Positions 22,130 through 24,969 of a DNA stretch of 24,969 nucleotides are shown here, one piece after another. Source of the DNA: an uncultured Oscillospiraceae bacterium (lineage in GTDB: Bacteria; Bacillota; Clostridia; Oscillospirales; Oscillospiraceae). How positions within the stretch are numbered: position 1 is the stretch's first letter; each line of letters opens with the position of its first letter. Where the stretch lies: contig CAJUPS010000050.1 of assembly GCA_910588045.1 (NCBI GenBank), positions 1 to 24,969 of the forward strand. The letters are read 5' to 3'. The notes beneath the pieces are model-generated. The model saw only the letters and a list, made by a program, of their open reading frames with translations. It had not been told where the DNA came from and did not search any database. A program made the position numbers and the translations under genes.

Positions 22130-24969
22130 TCAGCCCAGCAGCTGGAGAACGCCCTGGGGCACCTGATTGGCCTGGGCCAGCATGGCCTGAGCGGACTGCA
22201 CCAGGATGTTGTTCTTGGTGTAGGCCATCATCTCTTCGGCAATGTCGGTGTCGCGGATGGTGGACTCGGCGTCCTGGATGTTCTCGGCCATCACGGACAG
22301 GTTGTTGGCGGTGTGCTCCAAGCGGTTCTGGATAGCGCCCAGGTCACCACGGACGCCGGAGACGTAGTTGATGGCGTTCTTGATGACGTCCACGGCGGCG
22401 GCAGCGCCCTCCTGGGTGCTGATGTCGATGTCGGCGATGCTCGCGCCGTCCTTGGTGCCCATGGCGTCGGTGTGCATATCGCCTACGGAGACCTTCATCT
22501 GATTGTAAGGATCAGAGGTGTCGCCGATCTGGAGGTTCAGGGACTTGCCGCTGCTCTCGGTGGACATGCCGTCCACATAGAAGCCGAACTGCTCCGCAAT
22601 GCCCTTGTGGGTGCTCAGATCAACGCCCTCGCCCCAGGTGTAGTCCTTGTTCTCGGTGAAGGTCACCTTGCCGGGGGTCTGGTCCTTACCGACGGAGAAC
22701 ATGGCGTTGGGGTTGGCGGTCTGGGTCAGGCGGACCAGAGCCTTGTTCAGCAGGTCGGCGTCATCAGCGGACAGATCGGTCAGGTCCACGACGTCCTCAC
22801 CGGCCTTGACCGTGCTGTCCTTGCCGACAGCGAAGGTGTAGACCTTATCGCCCACGCGGAGCTGGGAGCCGTCCTTCAGACCGGCCAGCTGCTCGGCGGT
22901 AATATAGGTGCTGGCCAGGCGGCCGTCATCGGCCACGTTGCCCTGCTTGATGTTGACGGTGGAGGCGTTGGGGTCCTTGCCGCCGGGGGTGGCGGCGCCG
23001 GGAGCGTTAGGATCATCAGCGGCGGTGTCGCCCACGTAGACATGCTTCTGCGTGGTAGCCGTGATGTTGATGCGGTTATTCTCGCCGGTCACGCCCGTGA
23101 AAGTAAGATTGGTAACCTTGTTGAAGTCCTTATTGCCCTTGGCAGCTTCCTCGGCGGCCTTGTCAAGCTGCTTTTGCAGAGTATTCTTCAACCCAGTCAG
23201 AACATTATTCGCCTTCGTGTCTGCAACAACAGATGTGTCGCTGATGTCCAGATATTTGCCGGAAGCCTTCTCCTCAGCGGTCAAACCGCCATCCTTGACC
23301 TCGATGGTGTAATCCTGACCATCAATATTGAAAGTAAACTTGTCGCCCGCACGGAGGTTCACATCAGCAGTCGAGGAAGACCAATCGACCTCGTTAATCT
23401 TGCTGGCAGTCTGGCCATCTGCAACAGGAGCAGCCTCGAAGCCGATGGAAACCTTCTGGTCATTAACGCCATTGGTAACCGTGGCCTCCTGATTGAAAGC
23501 AGACTTGGCAAGCGTAACCTTGGTCTCGTTGCTGTTGAGCGCGGTATTGGTGTTCGCGCCATTGATACTGATGGTGCCAACTACGTTGTTGTCCTTATCC
23601 TTCAGCTCCAATTTGAGCACGGCATTGGCAGCAGCAACATTAAAAGGATCGCCATCCGCAGCGCCAGCGGTAACATTCGCATTGGTAGCAGCCGGTGCCA
23701 GCGTATAACCCGCATCCTTGAGAGCATCGCTCAACGTAGCGGTAAGTTTGCTGGTGGTAGCGGTAGCGTTGCCAGCCAGGCCGTCCAACTTGAGGGTGAT
23801 GGTCTGGTCGCCGTCGCCCAGGACCTTGTTCAGGGCGTTGAGCTGGTCAGCTGTCGCACTGGAGAGATCCAGCAGCGGAGTGCCCGCAGCCTCCATCTTG
23901 CCGCCGTCATCGACCGTAACCAGCGGTTTGGTGTTCATGGCCTGGTTGTCGCCAGCCTTCAGGTTGACGGTAGCGGAATAGGTCTTATTCGCGGCGGGAG
24001 CAGGTGTAGCACCACCCTCAGTAATTGCACCGAGGCCAATGGTGGCAATTGTGTCGGCGCTGGCCTTATCTCTGATTGCAATGGAGAAGCTGGGATTGGC
24101 ATTCGTGTCTGTAACAACACCAGACGTGTCAGGGGTCAGCTTGCCGCTTGCTCCCGTGACAACTACCTCGTAATCGTCACCAAGAGCCTTGGTCAGCTTG
24201 CTGATGTCAAGTGTGGCAGCTGTATACGTTGCAGCACCAGTCGCAGTGCTGACGGTAGTGTTCAGCTTAACGCCATCAGCCAAAAGTTTGTTCAGTGCGT
24301 CCTTCTGCTCGTCAGTGGCGTTGGCACCCCAAGTGAAATTGGTGGTTGCCGTCTTCGCTGCGTCAGCAGCGGGCTTATCTACGGTCACAGAGGCCGCAGT
24401 GGTGTTCAACCTCTCAGTGGTGTCAGCTGCCCCGCTGCCGATACCCTCATAAGTTACGGCCATATTGCCGTTGACGATCTGGTTAGCGGCGGTGGGAGCC
24501 TCGGTCTGGGTGAAGACCAGGCGGTCGCCGTCGGCCTTGACGTCGAACTTGACCATCTCGCCCTCGTTGCTCTTGAGCTCGATGGTGCCGCCCAGCTTCT
24601 TCTCGAAAGCCGCAGCAATCTCCTCGGCGGAAGCGCCCTGGGCAATCTCAGTGCCGTCCAGGCTGATCTTCTCGTTCTCGCCCAGGGTGATGGACACGCC
24701 GTCCTTGCCGGACACGGTGGAATTGTTGAACTCCACGGCGAACTCGGTCTTGGCAGCTTCCTTGCTGCCAGTGTGGAGGATGGTGCCTGTGCCCACGGCA
24801 GCGGAAGCGTTCAGCTCGTTGCTGCCCACCCACTCGGCAATGCCGAAGCCCTTGGCGATCTCGTTCATCTTGGTCTTCACGGTGGTGTCCAGACTGCCGT
24901 CCAGCAGCTTGATCCCGTTGAAGTTGGCGCTGTCGGCAATACGGTTGATTTCACTCTTGAGCTGGTCCA
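22130..24969 (-). CDS. fliC: Giant flagellin, N-terminus outside the window
   Basis: The reading frame enters from the right edge and gives 945 visible residues; the first part of the N-terminal D0/D1 region (perhaps 90 residues) is missing, so the whole protein should exceed 1000 residues, against 270 to 500 for common flagellins. The visible N-terminal D1 end reads KSEINRIADSANFNGIKLLD. The C-terminal D1/D0 region (about 22130-22440) is canonical: VDVIKNAINYVSGVRGDLGA, QNRLEHTANNLSVMAENIQD and ILVQSAQAMLAQANQVPQGV. The central 700 residues are a Thr/Ala/Asp-rich variable domain with repeated modules such as VNLKAGDNQ plus LSSATADQLNALNKVLGDG and VNIKQGN plus LSADDADLLNKAL. No HExxH protease motif is present. 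The protein builds the flagellar filament after export. The central DNA is visibly less GC-rich than both ends, which suggests exchange of the variable domain. Confidence 0.93.
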   Translation of the reverse strand, partial: DQLKSEINRIADSANFNGIKLLDGSLDTTVKTKMNEIAKGFGIAEWVGSNELNASAAVGTGTILHTGSKEAAKTEFAVEFNNSTVSGKDGVSITLGENEKISLDGTEIAQGASAEEIAAAFEKKLGGTIELKSNEGEMVKFDVKADGDRLVFTQTEAPTAANQIVNGNMAVTYEGIGSGAADTTERLNTTAASVTVDKPAADAAKTATTNFTWGANATDEQKDALNKLLADGVKLNTTVSTATGAATYTAATLDISKLTKALGDDYEVVVTGASGKLTPDTSGVVTDTNANPSFSIAIRDKASADTIATIGLGAITEGGATPAPAANKTYSATVNLKAGDNQAMNTKPLVTVDDGGKMEAAGTPLLDLSSATADQLNALNKVLGDGDQTITLKLDGLAGNATATTSKLTATLSDALKDAGYTLAPAATNANVTAGAADGDPFNVAAANAVLKLELKDKDNNVVGTISINGANTNTALNSNETKVTLAKSAFNQEATVTNGVNDQKVSIGFEAAPVADGQTASKINEVDWSSSTADVNLRAGDKFTFNIDGQDYTIEVKDGGLTAEEKASGKYLDISDTSVVADTKANNVLTGLKNTLQKQLDKAAEEAAKGNKDFNKVTNLTFTGVTGENNRINITATTQKHVYVGDTAADDPNAPGAATPGGKDPNASTVNIKQGNVADDGRLASTYITAEQLAGLKDGSQLRVGDKVYTFAVGKDSTVKAGEDVVDLTDLSADDADLLNKALVRLTQTANPNAMFSVGKDQTPGKVTFTENKDYTWGEGVDLSTHKGIAEQFGFYVDGMSTESSGKSLNLQIGDTSDPYNQMKVSVGDMHTDAMGTKDGASIADIDISTQEGAAAAVDVIKNAINYVSGVRGDLGAIQNRLEHTANNLSVMAENIQDAESTIRDTDIAEEMMAYTKNNILVQSAQAMLAQANQVPQGVLQLLG

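Noticed and set aside
22130..24969. Flagellinolysin (flagellin with a metalloprotease domain)
   Set aside because: Large flagellins can carry a protease, but no HExxH zinc motif occurs in the visible residues.

Overview
The window looks like the chromosome of a GC-rich, spore-forming, flagellated Firmicute, most likely a gut Oscillospiraceae-type Clostridium relative. The signs are SpoVT, a pair of collagen-like spore-surface proteins, a very large flagellin, lplA/yesN/yesL-type carbohydrate-uptake genes, and many perfect-stem intergenic hairpins. No rRNA, tRNA or CRISPR array was seen.

Layout. 1-1521: a hairpin-rich spacer, then fumC on the minus strand. 1713-4397: a large lipoprotein with a solute-binding-protein domain, convergent with spoVT (4454-4996, minus). 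5201-9349: a minus-strand pair, a GH130 mannoside phosphorylase followed by a GH38 alpha-mannosidase. 9470-9975: a rearrangement scar in which the N-terminus of a transposase abuts the C-terminal part of a sugar-ABC solute-binding protein. 10204-11731: a YesL-type membrane protein and a YesN-type response regulator interrupted by an apparent 1-bp frameshift, both minus strand. 12114-15442: a plus-strand operon of ROK sugar kinase, mannose-6-phosphate isomerase and GH20 hexosaminidase. 15818-18685: a lipid-anchored GH85 endo-beta-N-acetylglucosaminidase with PKD-like and F5/8-type C domains. 18966-19665: two small holin/XhlA-like membrane proteins. 20074-21961: two paralogous collagen-like proteins. 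22130 to the right edge: a giant flagellin, cut off at its N-terminus by the window end.

How the genes work together. The stretch 5201-18685 reads as an N-glycan utilisation locus. The surface GH85 would cut the chitobiose core and release mannose-rich oligosaccharides ending in one GlcNAc. After uptake, cytoplasmic GH38 would trim alpha-mannose, GH130 would phosphorolyse the remaining Man-beta-1,4-GlcNAc, and GH20 would remove GlcNAc from processed chains. The ROK kinase and ManA would feed hexose into glycolysis. The usual uptake and control genes are partly damaged here (truncated binding protein, frameshifted regulator), while all the enzymes look intact. Short GATAC-type repeats recur upstream of the binding protein at 1713, the ROK operon and the GH85 gene, and may mark a shared regulator.

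The right-hand third concerns the cell or spore surface: collagen-like spore proteins and flagellin.
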